This document shows, in pieces, positions 25,149 to 33,653 of a stretch of DNA of 64,000 nt. The stretch comes from Colivicinus sp022776215 (GTDB taxonomy: Bacteria > Bacillota_I > Bacilli_A > Erysipelotrichales > Erysipelotrichaceae), in NCBI GenBank assembly GCA_022776215.1, contig JALFIR010000017.1:7839-71838 (forward strand), written 5' to 3'. The notes below the pieces were generated by a model that was given only the letters and a program-made list of their open reading frames with translations, was not told the DNA's origin and did no database searches. Position numbers and translations under genes: made by a program. How positions within the stretch are numbered: position 1 is the first letter of the stretch; every line of letters starts with the position of its first letter.

Positions 25149-26297
25149 GTCTATATAGGCTTTGATTCTAGTAACTGCTTCTTTGATATTTACAAGCGAA
25201 GTAGCTAAGTTAACTCTAACATAGCTACCATAGTCTTTTGAGAATGAGACACCAGAATTTACAAGAATGTTGCATTCTTTTTCAAGTACTTCAGCTACAT
25301 TAGCTTCTTTAATTGATTTAGAGAAGTCAGGGAAGATTAGGTATGAGCCTTCAAGTTCAGGCATATCGCAATAATCTTTCATTTCTTCTTTGAAATATAG
25401 ATAGTTCTCATAGATTGCGTTTGTGAAACCATCTAGCCATTCACTACCATACTTATAACAGTAATAAGAAGCTAAGCCATTGAAAGCGTTAGGATCTTGG
25501 ATGTCATGGTATGCTTGGTATTCATCGATTTTCTTTAGCCATTCAGCATTTGGACATACGATATGTGAATGTTGGAATAGGGCTAATGAGAAGGTCTTAG
25601 ATTCAGCGTTTAGAGTAATAATGTCATTTTCATATTCTTTTAAGGCTAAGCTTGGAAGAAATTTGTATCCTGGCATGATTAGTTCTGAATGTACTTCATC
25701 TGATACGACAATGACATTGTGTCTATGTGTAATTTCAAATAATTTTTCTAATTCTTCTTTAGTCCAGATTCTGCCAACTGGGTTACATGGAGAGCATAGA
25801 ATCATTAATTTAACGTCTTTTTCAACGATTTTCTTTTCAATGTCTTCATAGTTCATTTCAAAGTGGTAGTTGTCGTTGATAAGAGGTGATTCTACTAGTG
25901 TTCTTTTGGTGTTGTCGATTGTGTAGAAGAAGTGATGGTAGATTGGTGTTGTCATCAAAATAGCATCACCTTCATTAGTTAGTGAACAAATAACATGTGT
26001 TAAACCATCGATGGCACCTTTAGAGAATCTAATCCATTCTTTTTTGTAGGTAATGTTAGATTGTTTTTCATTCCACTTAATATAAGCATCAAAGTAATCT
26101 TCTGGTAAGAATGAATAACCATAACTTCCGTGCCTAATTCTTTCAACTAGCTTATCGATTACGATTTGTGGTTCCTTAAAGTCAGCGTCCGCAATCCATA
26201 AAGGCAGTTTACCTTTAACGTTGGGATTGTCCCATTTAACACTGTTGGTTCCTTCTCTTTTTACGTAGTACTTTTCTGTAAATTCTTGTGCGTTCAT
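25134..26297 (-). CDS. MalY/PatB family PLP-dependent C-S lyase / aminotransferase
   Basis: A 387-residue fold-type I PLP enzyme of the MalY/PatB group, which cleaves cystathionine and related thioethers. PLWIADADFKEP near the N-terminus is characteristic; PLP contacts include SPCNPVGRIWTKEEL, VVSDEVHSELI and the Schiff-base Lys in ESKTFSLA. It follows the DJ-1 gene by 8 nt on the same strand and ends at a shared terminator. Confidence 0.87.
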   Translation of the reverse strand: MNAQEFTEKYYVKREGTNSVKWDNPNVKGKLPLWIADADFKEPQIVIDKLVERIRHGSYGYSFLPEDYFDAYIKWNEKQSNITYKKEWIRFSKGAIDGLTHVICSLTNEGDAILMTTPIYHHFFYTIDNTKRTLVESPLINDNYHFEMNYEDIEKKIVEKDVKLMILCSPCNPVGRIWTKEELEKLFEITHRHNVIVVSDEVHSELIMPGYKFLPSLALKEYENDIITLNAESKTFSLALFQHSHIVCPNAEWLKKIDEYQAYHDIQDPNAFNGLASYYCYKYGSEWLDGFTNAIYENYLYFKEEMKDYCDMPELEGSYLIFPDFSKSIKEANVAEVLEKECNILVNSGVSFSKDYGSYVRVNLATSLVNIKEAVTRIKAYIDERRA

Positions 26298-26305
26298 TTT
26301 TCCCC

Positions 26306-26833
26306 CTAGTATTGAATTTTATTGAATACTTCGTTTGCGCGTTCTTCATCAAGTAGTGTTTTGATGATTAGATGGGCAAACTCAAATTCACCACCTAGTC
26401 CAATGCCAGTGATGATATTTCCTTCTTTGATCGCTTTTTCTTTTGCGGGTTTTAGTCCACATTCAAAGCCTGGGTAGCAAGTAAAGCGTTCTTGCTTAAG
26501 AAGACCTTTGTGATTAAGTATGGATGGTGCAGCACAGATTGCTGCAATTAGTTTGTTATTTTCCATGAAATAATCGATTATCTTATTTACTCTTGGATCG
26601 TTTTCTAGATTCAAGGTTCCAGGCATGCCACCAGGTAATATTATCGCATTATAATCTTGATAATTAAAGTTGTCGATGTGAATATCTGTTCTAAATGAAA
26701 CATTATGTGATGATGTTATTTCGTCTTCTAGTCCAACTAGTTTAACGTCGATGCCACTTCTATAAAGTAGGTCGTAAACAAGTAATGCTTCGCATTCTTC
26801 TAGCCCTGGGGCACATATAATTCCAACTTTCAT
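26306..26833 (-). CDS. DJ-1/PfpI family protein
   Basis: A 175-residue DJ-1 superfamily protein, normal for YajL/ThiJ-type members. The nucleophile elbow is AAICAAP with the reactive Cys, preceded by LPGGMPGT, and the conserved acidic residue is in GLEECEALLVYD. Members act as chaperones, glyoxalases or deglycases; the exact function is not predictable. AGAGAGGT precedes the ATG. Co-transcribed with the MalY-like gene. Confidence 0.85.
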   Translation of the reverse strand: MKVGIICAPGLEECEALLVYDLLYRSGIDVKLVGLEDEITSSHNVSFRTDIHIDNFNYQDYNAIILPGGMPGTLNLENDPRVNKIIDYFMENNKLIAAICAAPSILNHKGLLKQERFTCYPGFECGLKPAKEKAIKEGNIITGIGLGGEFEFAHLIIKTLLDEERANEVFNKIQY

Positions 26834-26869
26834 AAAAATACCTCTCTTTTTTATTATAAAATTAAAGGT

Positions 26870-28426
26870 ATGAAGAAGATAATGTATTTGTATGAAAATT
26901 GTAAAATGCCTCTTAGAACTGCTTTCTTTGGGTTTATGTTGATGGCGTTTGGTTTTTTAATTAAGAACGAAAATGTTAATATTTTTTATACTTTCACAAA
27001 CACTTATTTGTTGATGTTTGCGGATGGTTGTGCTTTATTAGGTCAGACAATTGTTTCTAATTTGCCTTTGATTTTTATGATTTATCTTGTTTGTAAGAAA
27101 GCAAATAGTGGTATTCCAATTCTTTTGGCTTTAGTTGGTTATTTTAGTTTCTTGATTACGATGACTTTGTTTGTACCACAAAATTTATCTAGTATCGCTT
27201 ATACAACAAATTCCGGTATAAATGCGATGATTAATATTAATGGCAATGCTAAGTATCCACTTGAAACAGGTATGATTGGTGCTTTTGTGGTTGCTTTTAT
27301 TACAAGATTTTCATATATCAGAAGTAGACATCGTTCTAGTCATAGCTTATTAGGTTTTTTACATAAGGATTCAGCTGCTTTGATATACAATGTGGTACTT
27401 TGTACAGCAGCCGGTATGTTGTTTTCTTATGTTGGTCCTTTATTCTATACATATTTTGCCAAGGGTATTGTTTATATTTCAAAAAACTTGGATGATCCTT
27501 ATAAGATGCTAATTTATGGTTTCTTAGATCAAACAATGTCGATATTAGGATTGTCTAATGCGATTAGATATCCATTCTGGTTTACATCTCTTGGGGGATC
27601 GTTTCAAACATTGTCAGGGCAAAGCATTGTTGGTGATGTGAATATTTGGCAATATGTTAAGGATAGTGTAACTACTTATACCGGTGCTGGTAGATTTATC
27701 ACACCTTATTATGTGATTAATCTGTTTATGGTGCCAGCATGTTATTTGGGAATTTATTTATCTTTTACAGACAAGGAAACAAAGATTAAGATGCTGTTGC
27801 CACTAATTCTTATAAGTTTAATTTCAATTGTATGTGGTTCACCACTTCCATTGATGTTGTTTTTGTTGTTTACAAGTCCATTATTGTTGCTTGGCTTCGT
27901 GTTTATAGCTGCTTGTGTATATGGCTATTTTACATATGCGGGTGTTTATTTAGGTTCTTCTATTAGTAATTATTCAACTGTTACGGCCTTACCTGGTAGT
28001 TTCCCTGATTTTATTATTAATATTAGAAGCATCAATCATTATGATGCGATTATTTCGATTGTTATGGTTGGTATTATTTGTTTTGTGGTGGTATTAGCTT
28101 TATGTATTCTATATTATCGTCATTTGTGCTATATGGTGGTTAATCCAACTAAGGATGAGAAGACAATTAAAGATATTATTGAAAAGTTAGGTGGTTTGGA
28201 TAATATCGAAGGTGCTAGTTCAGGTTTGTTGGAGGTTAATTTTAATCTTGTAGATATTGAAAATATTAATACAGAAGAATTGTCTACTTTAGCAGTTCCT
28301 AAGATTTTTGAGACAAAGACCGGTGTTACCTTAAAAATGGGCTCTAGCAGTTATATCATTGCGAAATATGTTAATAAATATATTAGTGAAAAGGATGTTA
28401 AAGTAGAGTCTGTTGAGGCTGAATAA
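26870..28426 (+). CDS. PTS EIIC permease with a degenerate EIIB domain lacking the phosphorylated Cys
   Basis: A 518-residue glucose-superfamily PTS protein. Residues 1 to about 425 form a multi-TM EIIC; IRYPFWFTSLGG and AGRFITPYYVINLFMVPACYLGIY match the conserved loops. Residues from about 430 align with EIIB (IIEKLGGLDNIEGASSGLLEV), but the catalytic CATRLR block reads SSGLLE, so the phospho-accepting Cys is absent. It may be an uptake domain served by another EIIB, or a sensor. No EIIA or HPr gene is adjacent. TAAAAT (26857-26862) ends 7 nt before the ATG. Confidence 0.72.
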   Translation: MKKIMYLYENCKMPLRTAFFGFMLMAFGFLIKNENVNIFYTFTNTYLLMFADGCALLGQTIVSNLPLIFMIYLVCKKANSGIPILLALVGYFSFLITMTLFVPQNLSSIAYTTNSGINAMININGNAKYPLETGMIGAFVVAFITRFSYIRSRHRSSHSLLGFLHKDSAALIYNVVLCTAAGMLFSYVGPLFYTYFAKGIVYISKNLDDPYKMLIYGFLDQTMSILGLSNAIRYPFWFTSLGGSFQTLSGQSIVGDVNIWQYVKDSVTTYTGAGRFITPYYVINLFMVPACYLGIYLSFTDKETKIKMLLPLILISLISIVCGSPLPLMLFLLFTSPLLLLGFVFIAACVYGYFTYAGVYLGSSISNYSTVTALPGSFPDFIINIRSINHYDAIISIVMVGIICFVVVLALCILYYRHLCYMVVNPTKDEKTIKDIIEKLGGLDNIEGASSGLLEVNFNLVDIENINTEELSTLAVPKIFETKTGVTLKMGSSSYIIAKYVNKYISEKDVKVESVEAE

Positions 28427-28430
28427 TTGT

Positions 28431-28459
28431 TTGACAAACAGTATCAGATTTAATAGAAT
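28431..28459 (+). promoter_or_regulatory. Promoter of rpmH
   Basis: TTGACA (28431-28436) and TAGAAT (28454-28459) with the optimal 17-bp spacer. A conventional leader with AAAGGTGG follows. Confidence 0.75.
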
Positions 28460-28493
28460 ATTAAAGTAATTCGATTAAAGAAAGGTGGCTCGT

Positions 28494-28628
28494 ATGAAAA
28501 GAACTTATCAGCCTAGTAAAAGAAAGCACCAAAATACTTGTGGCTTTAGAGCTCGTATGAAAACTGTTGGTGGTCGTAAGGTTATCAATAGACGTCGCGC
28601 TAAAGGTAGAAAGGTATTATCTGCTTAA
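28494..28628 (+). CDS. rpmH: 50S ribosomal protein L34
   Basis: A 44-residue basic protein, MKRTYQPSKRKH at the start and GRKVLSA at the end: standard L34. AAAGGTGG lies before ATG 28494. It is followed by a terminator and then rnpA, the usual order. Confidence 0.97.
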   Translation: MKRTYQPSKRKHQNTCGFRARMKTVGGRKVINRRRAKGRKVLSA

Positions 28629-28630
28629 TT

Positions 28631-28656
28631 AAAGCCACACTTACGTGGCTTTTTTA
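28631..28656 (+). terminator. Terminator between rpmH and rnpA
   Basis: AAAGCCAC (28631-28638) pairs with GTGGCTTT (28645-28652) and runs into TTTTTT. It ends only 7 nt before the rnpA ATG, so rnpA must be expressed by partial read-through or a nearby promoter. Confidence 0.7.
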
Positions 28657-28662
28657 AAATTT

Positions 28663-28995
28663 ATGATTAAAAAATATAGAGTTAGGAAAAACGAGGATTT
28701 TTCCAAAATTATTAAAAAGAGAAAAAGTGTAGCTGATCAAAGTTTTATCGTTTATTATTACAAGAAACAAGAGGCACATTCTAGAGTGGGCATTTCTGTT
28801 TCTAAGAAACTTGGAAATGCGGTTGAGCGTAATAAAATTAAACGTCAAGTTAGGATGATGTTCGCTAATATTTATGACTTTGATAACAGTCCAAGCGATC
28901 TTGTAGTGATTATAAGAAAGGGCTATTTAGAGAAAAGTTTCAGTGATAATCAAAACAATTTGGAAAAGCTTATTAAAAAAGCTATAATTATTTAG
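28663..28995 (+). CDS. rnpA: Ribonuclease P protein component
   Basis: A 110-residue basic protein with the RNR motif block NAVERNKIKRQVRMMF, which is diagnostic for RnpA. It assists RNase P RNA in tRNA 5' processing. I use ATG 28663 (MIKKYRVRKNEDF); a GTG at 28645 lies in the terminator stem. No ribosome site is visible because the terminator occupies that position. yidC follows. Confidence 0.94.
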   Translation: MIKKYRVRKNEDFSKIIKKRKSVADQSFIVYYYKKQEAHSRVGISVSKKLGNAVERNKIKRQVRMMFANIYDFDNSPSDLVVIIRKGYLEKSFSDNQNNLEKLIKKAIII

Positions 28996-29019
28996 TATTT
29001 GCAAGGAGTTTTTGTGTAT

Positions 29020-29856
29020 ATGAATAAAAAGAAACTAACAATTGTATTAAGTTCCTTATTCTTACTACTTTTTTTGAGTGGTTGTAGTAATAGTAGCGAA
29101 TTAATTTCATTGTCTACACCAATTAGTGATGTTAAGGCTGATGGCTTCTTAACTGTAATTTTGACTTATCCTTTAGCTCAAGCCATTAACTACTTAAGTG
29201 TTCATGTGGGTGTTTTCTGGGCAATCACAATTGTTACTTTAGTATTGAATGCGATTATCTTGGCGTTAACATTTAAGTCAAATGTTGCGATGCAAAAGAT
29301 GCAAGAGGTACAACCTGAGATTCAAAAGATTCAATTAAAATATGAGGGTAGAACTGATTCAGCTAGCCAACAAAAGGCTGCTATGGAGATGCAAAAGGTT
29401 TATGCGAAGTATAACATTAACCCTATGACTTCAATGTTGGCTACATTCATTCAATTTCCTATTTTGATTTCAATGTATGCTGCTGTTAGAAGAAGTGCTG
29501 AAGTTAAGAATGGTTCTTTCTTTGGTTATTCTCTAGATTTAACACCAAGAGAAGCCTTTGTGGAACATGCTTGGATTTTAATTGTTATTTTCGTATTAAT
29601 GATTGTCTTCCAATTATTGTCTGTAAGTATAGTAAGATGGTTGGCTAATTCTAGAGCTAAGAAGGAAGCTGAGAAGCACCATAAGCACTATGAAAAACCA
29701 AAAGATAACACTACTTTCATGACTTATGGTATGACTGCCTTTATCGGCGTGATTATGTTGTCATGGCCAACTGCATTGTCTTTATATTACTGTATCTATT
29801 CTGTAATCAATATTGTAAAGTCTATCGTTATCGATAAGATGTCTCATAAGGACTAG
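29020..29856 (+). CDS. yidC: Membrane protein insertase YidC/SpoIIIJ
   Basis: A 278-residue YidC of the Gram-positive type. An N-terminal lipoprotein signal ends in LFLSGCSNSS, with the lipidated Cys near residue 23. The 60KD insertase core is present, with ITIVTLVLNAIILALTFKSN and NPMTSMLATFIQFPILISMYAAVRR. The C-terminus is basic (HHKHYEKPKDN). It inserts proteins into the membrane with or without Sec. ATG 29020 follows AAGGAG; jag follows after 11 nt. Confidence 0.95.
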   Translation: MNKKKLTIVLSSLFLLLFLSGCSNSSELISLSTPISDVKADGFLTVILTYPLAQAINYLSVHVGVFWAITIVTLVLNAIILALTFKSNVAMQKMQEVQPEIQKIQLKYEGRTDSASQQKAAMEMQKVYAKYNINPMTSMLATFIQFPILISMYAAVRRSAEVKNGSFFGYSLDLTPREAFVEHAWILIVIFVLMIVFQLLSVSIVRWLANSRAKKEAEKHHKHYEKPKDNTTFMTYGMTAFIGVIMLSWPTALSLYYCIYSVINIVKSIVIDKMSHKD

Positions 29857-29867
29857 GAAGGCGAATT

Positions 29868-30494
29868 ATGAAACAATATACTGGTAAAACATTAGATGAT
29901 GTATTGAATATTATTACAAGTTCAACAGGTTGCGAAATTAAGGATGTTACTTATGAAGTAATTAGCGAAGAGAAGCACTTATTCGGAATCGGCAATAGTG
30001 TTACTGTTGAAGCTTATACACCTAATGATATTAAAGAATTCATTTTTGATTACTTAGGTGCTTATTTTACCGAATTAAATCAAGGTGTTTCTATTGAAAT
30101 AATTATTGAGAAGCAAGCTGATGAAACTAACTTATATAGGGTTGTTTTAGATGCTGAAAATAATGCGATTATCATTGGTAAGAATGGTCAAACTTTAAGA
30201 GCTATTTCTAACGTTTTGAAGGCTGCAGTTAATGCTACTTTCAAGAAGCGTATCAATGTTATTATTGATGTTAATCATTATAAGGAAGATCGTTATCGCA
30301 AGGTAAAAGCTATTGCTAATAGAGTAGCTAAGGAAGTTGCGAAGAGTCATGTAGATGCAGAACTTGATCCAATGCCTAATGATGAGAGAAAGGTTATTCA
30401 TCAATATCTTCAAGATTTCAAGCATGTCGAAACTTGTTCAATCGGTGAGGGCAACAAGAGACATCTTGTCATCAAATATAAGGAAGGAGAGTAA
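29868..30494 (+). CDS. jag: RNA-binding protein Jag/KhpB
   Basis: A 208-residue protein with the three usual parts: a Jag-N domain (residues 1-52, KTLDDVLNIITSSTGC), a KH domain with NAIIIGKNGQTLRAISNVLKAA, and an R3H domain ending EGNKRHLVIKY. KhpB binds RNA and influences cell elongation in related bacteria. It lies in the conserved position after yidC and ends at the terminator 30493-30520. Confidence 0.93.
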   Translation: MKQYTGKTLDDVLNIITSSTGCEIKDVTYEVISEEKHLFGIGNSVTVEAYTPNDIKEFIFDYLGAYFTELNQGVSIEIIIEKQADETNLYRVVLDAENNAIIIGKNGQTLRAISNVLKAAVNATFKKRINVIIDVNHYKEDRYRKVKAIANRVAKEVAKSHVDAELDPMPNDERKVIHQYLQDFKHVETCSIGEGNKRHLVIKYKEGE

Positions 30495-30520
30495 AGTTCG
30501 TATTTACGAACTTTTTATTT
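30493..30520 (+). terminator. Terminator of the rnpA-yidC-jag operon
   Basis: AAGTTCGTA (30494-30502) and TACGAACTT (30505-30513) form the stem, followed by TTTATTTT. Confidence 0.75.
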
Positions 30521-30523
30521 TAT

Positions 30524-31693
30524 ATGTTCACATTAATTCAAAAATTATTCATTCCAAATTATAAGGATACTAAAGATAAGACAGTAAGAGAAAGATATGG
30601 TGTTGTCATGTCAATCTTTTGTATTGTCTGTAACTGTATTTTAGTTGTCTTTAAATTAATTGTTTCTTTTATTTCTAATAGCTTATCTATTAGAGCTGAT
30701 GCCCTAAATAACTTATCAGATATGGGTTCGAATATTGCCTCATTATTAGGCTTTAAGGTCGCTAGCAAGCACCCTGATAGTGAACATCCATATGGTCATG
30801 GTCGTGCTGAATATGTATCTGGTTTAATCATTGGTTTTTTGATTGTGGTTGCTGGCTTAACTTCGTTGGTTGATTCTATCAAGTCTATCTTTAATAAAGC
30901 CGATATGTCTTTTAATTACATTGCGGTAATTGTTGTATTATTCTCAATTTTGGTTAAATTGGTAATGGGTTATACAAACAAGAAGGCTGGTAAGTTGATT
31001 CAATCAGAAACACTAGAGGCTACAAGTCAGGACAGTTTTAATGATGCATTATTGACTGCTACCACTTTAATTTCATTATTGGTATATAAATTCTTCAACT
31101 TGAATATTGATGCCTATGTAGGTAGTTTTGTGAATATTATTGTAACTATCTCAGGTATTAAGATATCAGCTGATTTAATTAGTATCTTGATTGGTAAGTC
31201 TCCTGATAAGGAATTGATTAAGGAAATTGAAAAGACGGTTATGAATAATCCTGAGGTAATTGGTATTCATGATATGATTTTCCATGACTATGGTCCTGGT
31301 AGTCGTTTTGTCACTTTCCATGCTGAAGTAGATGCATCTAAGGATTTTGTTTATCTACATGATTGTATCGATAATATTGAAAATATGATTCTTGGTAAGT
31401 TCGGAGTTTTGACTACTATTCATATGGATCCAGTTGTTTTAAATGATGAAGAACTTAATAAATATAAGAATTTAGTTTTAAAGGTTATCAAGGAAATGAA
31501 TCCTAAATATAGTATTCATGATTTTAGAATTGTTAAGGGCCCATCACATACTAACTTGGTGTTTGACTTGTTGTTGCCAGTTGATGATGATAGGGAACAT
31601 AGTTTAATAAGAAGCGAACTAAATGAAAAAGTTAGGGCAATTAACCCTAACTTGAATTTAAGTATTAAGATTGAACACGGCTTTATCGCTTAA
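30524..31693 (+). CDS. Cation diffusion facilitator family metal exporter
   Basis: A 389-residue CDF transporter with six predicted membrane segments. Metal-site signatures: RADALNNLSDMGSN in helix 2 and SEHPYGHGRAEYVSG after it; the second site is in ATSQDSFNDALLT. The C-terminal cytosolic dimerisation domain is present (about residues 220-300). It is slightly longer than usual, with about 90 extra C-terminal residues. It probably exports Zn, Mn or Fe. The ATG at 30524 lies in the tail of the jag terminator with no ribosome site. It ends overlapping the convergent GH25 gene by 11 nt. Confidence 0.85.
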   Translation: MFTLIQKLFIPNYKDTKDKTVRERYGVVMSIFCIVCNCILVVFKLIVSFISNSLSIRADALNNLSDMGSNIASLLGFKVASKHPDSEHPYGHGRAEYVSGLIIGFLIVVAGLTSLVDSIKSIFNKADMSFNYIAVIVVLFSILVKLVMGYTNKKAGKLIQSETLEATSQDSFNDALLTATTLISLLVYKFFNLNIDAYVGSFVNIIVTISGIKISADLISILIGKSPDKELIKEIEKTVMNNPEVIGIHDMIFHDYGPGSRFVTFHAEVDASKDFVYLHDCIDNIENMILGKFGVLTTIHMDPVVLNDEELNKYKNLVLKVIKEMNPKYSIHDFRIVKGPSHTNLVFDLLLPVDDDREHSLIRSELNEKVRAINPNLNLSIKIEHGFIA

Positions 31694-32480
31694 GCATCAT
31701 GATATTTAAGTCAGTTGGCTTAGATATACCTGGTACATTACCACTTTCACTGTATTGCCAGATAGTGAAGTCATGTGTTGTTTCTGGCTTATGGTAGAAT
31801 TGGGCGAACCATAAAGGATATTTGTCTAACAATTCTTGATCATATAGTTCTAAAAGTGGTGTGTTTCCATACAACATCACTTGATATTTATTTTCTAATA
31901 TTTCAAAGAAGGCTTTGGCATTGTCGCTTACTTGTTGTTTAGCAAGCTTATTGGCACGGCCTTCTTTACTTTCTACGGTTTCATAGTCATAGACTATTGG
32001 AAGTTGTATTTGTTTATTTTGTAGTTCTTTTTGTACAAACAGAGCTTCTTCTTGGGCTTCTTTTACAGTAGTAGCTTGTGAGAAGAAATAAACACCTACT
32101 TTTATACCTTCATCTTGGGCACTAAGATAATTTTGTTCAAAAAGTTCATCTTTATAGATACCACCTTCGGTATAACCACGCCAGCCAATTCTAATGAAGG
32201 CAAATTCAACACCACTTTCTTTTACTTCTTTCCAGTTGATACTTTCATTATGTTCAGATACATCTATTCCTATAATGCTAGTATAAGTATCATCTTTGTA
32301 TGTGTAGTATTCTTTTGAAGTATCAAACTTTTCTATTTCATATTGTCCACACTTTTCAATAAAAATAGGTTCTATTTCATCTTTATCTAAGATGGCTATA
32401 AGACAAATTAGAAAAATTATTAAAACTGATAGTACGGGTATTAGCTTATTCTTCTTTTTCTTTCTTCTTTTCTTAGACAT
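31683..32480 (-). CDS. GH25 lysozyme-type muramidase, membrane-anchored
   Basis: A 265-residue protein with a very basic N-terminus (MSKKRRKKKKNK) and one membrane segment (about residues 13-31), then a GH25 domain. Motifs are IIGIDVSEHNESINW, FAFIRIGWRGYTEGG and the catalytic-type LPIVYDYE. It should cleave peptidoglycan glycan strands outside the membrane. The start overlaps the preceding unknown gene by 8 nt, so it belongs to the ung operon. Confidence 0.88.
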   Translation of the reverse strand: MSKKRRKKKKNKLIPVLSVLIIFLICLIAILDKDEIEPIFIEKCGQYEIEKFDTSKEYYTYKDDTYTSIIGIDVSEHNESINWKEVKESGVEFAFIRIGWRGYTEGGIYKDELFEQNYLSAQDEGIKVGVYFFSQATTVKEAQEEALFVQKELQNKQIQLPIVYDYETVESKEGRANKLAKQQVSDNAKAFFEILENKYQVMLYGNTPLLELYDQELLDKYPLWFAQFYHKPETTHDFTIWQYSESGNVPGISKPTDLNIMMLKR

Positions 32481-32892
32481 ACAATTGTTCCAACTTCACA
32501 ATGCCATCTAAATTTGATAATAGATATTCCTTATCATCGTGAGTGAAGAAGTTGAATAAAACTTCGCCATTTCCCTCGTATGTTTCTAATAATTCTTTGA
32601 AGTATTCGCTAGTTTCCATATAATTCTTATTGCCATATAGTTCAAAGATAGTAACGAAACGATCTTCACTGACATTAAAATCATAGACAGCTGTCTTATT
32701 AAAATCTTTTAGATAGTTTTTTAAATCAGGACTATTGAAGAAGTATCTGATGATGTCATAGTTGTCTTCTTTGGTAGCTGATACGGCTACTACTTTGATA
32801 TATAGGACAACATCAAGTGGTAACATCGTCATGTCTTCTTCGCTTGGTTTAAATTCACTCATTTGTTTAAGTGTCATATTGTTAACTAACAT
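32473..32892 (-). CDS. Hypothetical protein between ung and the lysozyme gene
   Basis: A 139-residue acidic soluble protein that I do not recognise. It has no membrane segment and no signal peptide. Charged alpha/beta content is suggested by DVVLYIKVVAVSATKEDNY and FEVLFNFFTHDDKEYLL-like segments. GGGAG precedes ATG 32892 at a good distance, so the start is well supported. It follows ung by 1 nt and overlaps the lysozyme gene, which shows co-transcription but not function. Confidence 0.7.
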   Translation of the reverse strand: MLVNNMTLKQMSEFKPSEEDMTMLPLDVVLYIKVVAVSATKEDNYDIIRYFFNSPDLKNYLKDFNKTAVYDFNVSEDRFVTIFELYGNKNYMETSEYFKELLETYEGNGEVLFNFFTHDDKEYLLSNLDGIVKLEQLYV

Positions 32893-32893
32893 T

Positions 32894-33574
32894 CTATTTC
32901 TCCCTTATATTTTCTATTTGCCAATCAATTGGGCTTAAGTTGTTTTTAATTAAATATTCATTAGTCTTAGAAAATGGCTTTGAGCCAAAGAAACCATTAT
33001 AGGCACTAAGTGGTGATGGGTGGGCTGATTCTAAGATTAAATGATTAGGATTAGTAATCAATTTAGTCTTGTTTCTAGCGTTTCTTCCCCATAGGATATA
33101 TACCATATGTTCCTTGTTGTTAAGACTTGAAATAATCGCATCAGTAAGAATTTCCCAACCTTTTCCTTTATGAGAATTAGCTTTATGAGCTTCTACCGTT
33201 AAGACTGTGTTTAATAAAAGTACTCCTTGTTTAGCCCACTTTATAAGATAACCATTATCTGGTATGTATGTGTTTAAATCACTATTTAATTCTTTATAGA
33301 TGTTTAATAGTGATGGTGGTATTTGAATACCTTTGTTTACAGAGAAGGCTAGGCCATGGGCCTGGTTTTCTTCATGATAGGGATCTTGTCCTAGTATTAA
33401 GACTTTTACTTCATTATATGGAGTGATTCTTAAGGCATTATAAATGTCTTTTGCGGGTGGAAAGATTGTTTGGCTTGAATACTCATTATTAAGAAATATT
33501 CTTAAGTTTTTATAATAATCTTTCTCGAATTCTTTTTCTAGGATTGTGTCCCAATCGTTGCCAATAAGTTTCAT
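32894..33574 (-). CDS. ung: Uracil-DNA glycosylase
   Basis: A 226-residue family 1 UDG that removes uracil from DNA. Water-activating motif LILGQDPYHEENQAHGLAFSV and the DNA-intercalating loop HPSPLSAYNGFFGSKPFS are intact. On the minus strand TACAAT (33586-33581) ends 6 nt before the ATG without a ribosome site, a leaderless layout. It is divergent from uvrA, pairing two DNA repair genes. Confidence 0.95.
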   Translation of the reverse strand: MKLIGNDWDTILEKEFEKDYYKNLRIFLNNEYSSQTIFPPAKDIYNALRITPYNEVKVLILGQDPYHEENQAHGLAFSVNKGIQIPPSLLNIYKELNSDLNTYIPDNGYLIKWAKQGVLLLNTVLTVEAHKANSHKGKGWEILTDAIISSLNNKEHMVYILWGRNARNKTKLITNPNHLILESAHPSPLSAYNGFFGSKPFSKTNEYLIKNNLSPIDWQIENIREK

Positions 33575-33653
33575 ATATTTATTGTAAATGAGATTTGGGA
33601 ATTTTTTATGCTAGCTTGATATATTCTTTTTAAAAATGAAGTAAAATAACTTT

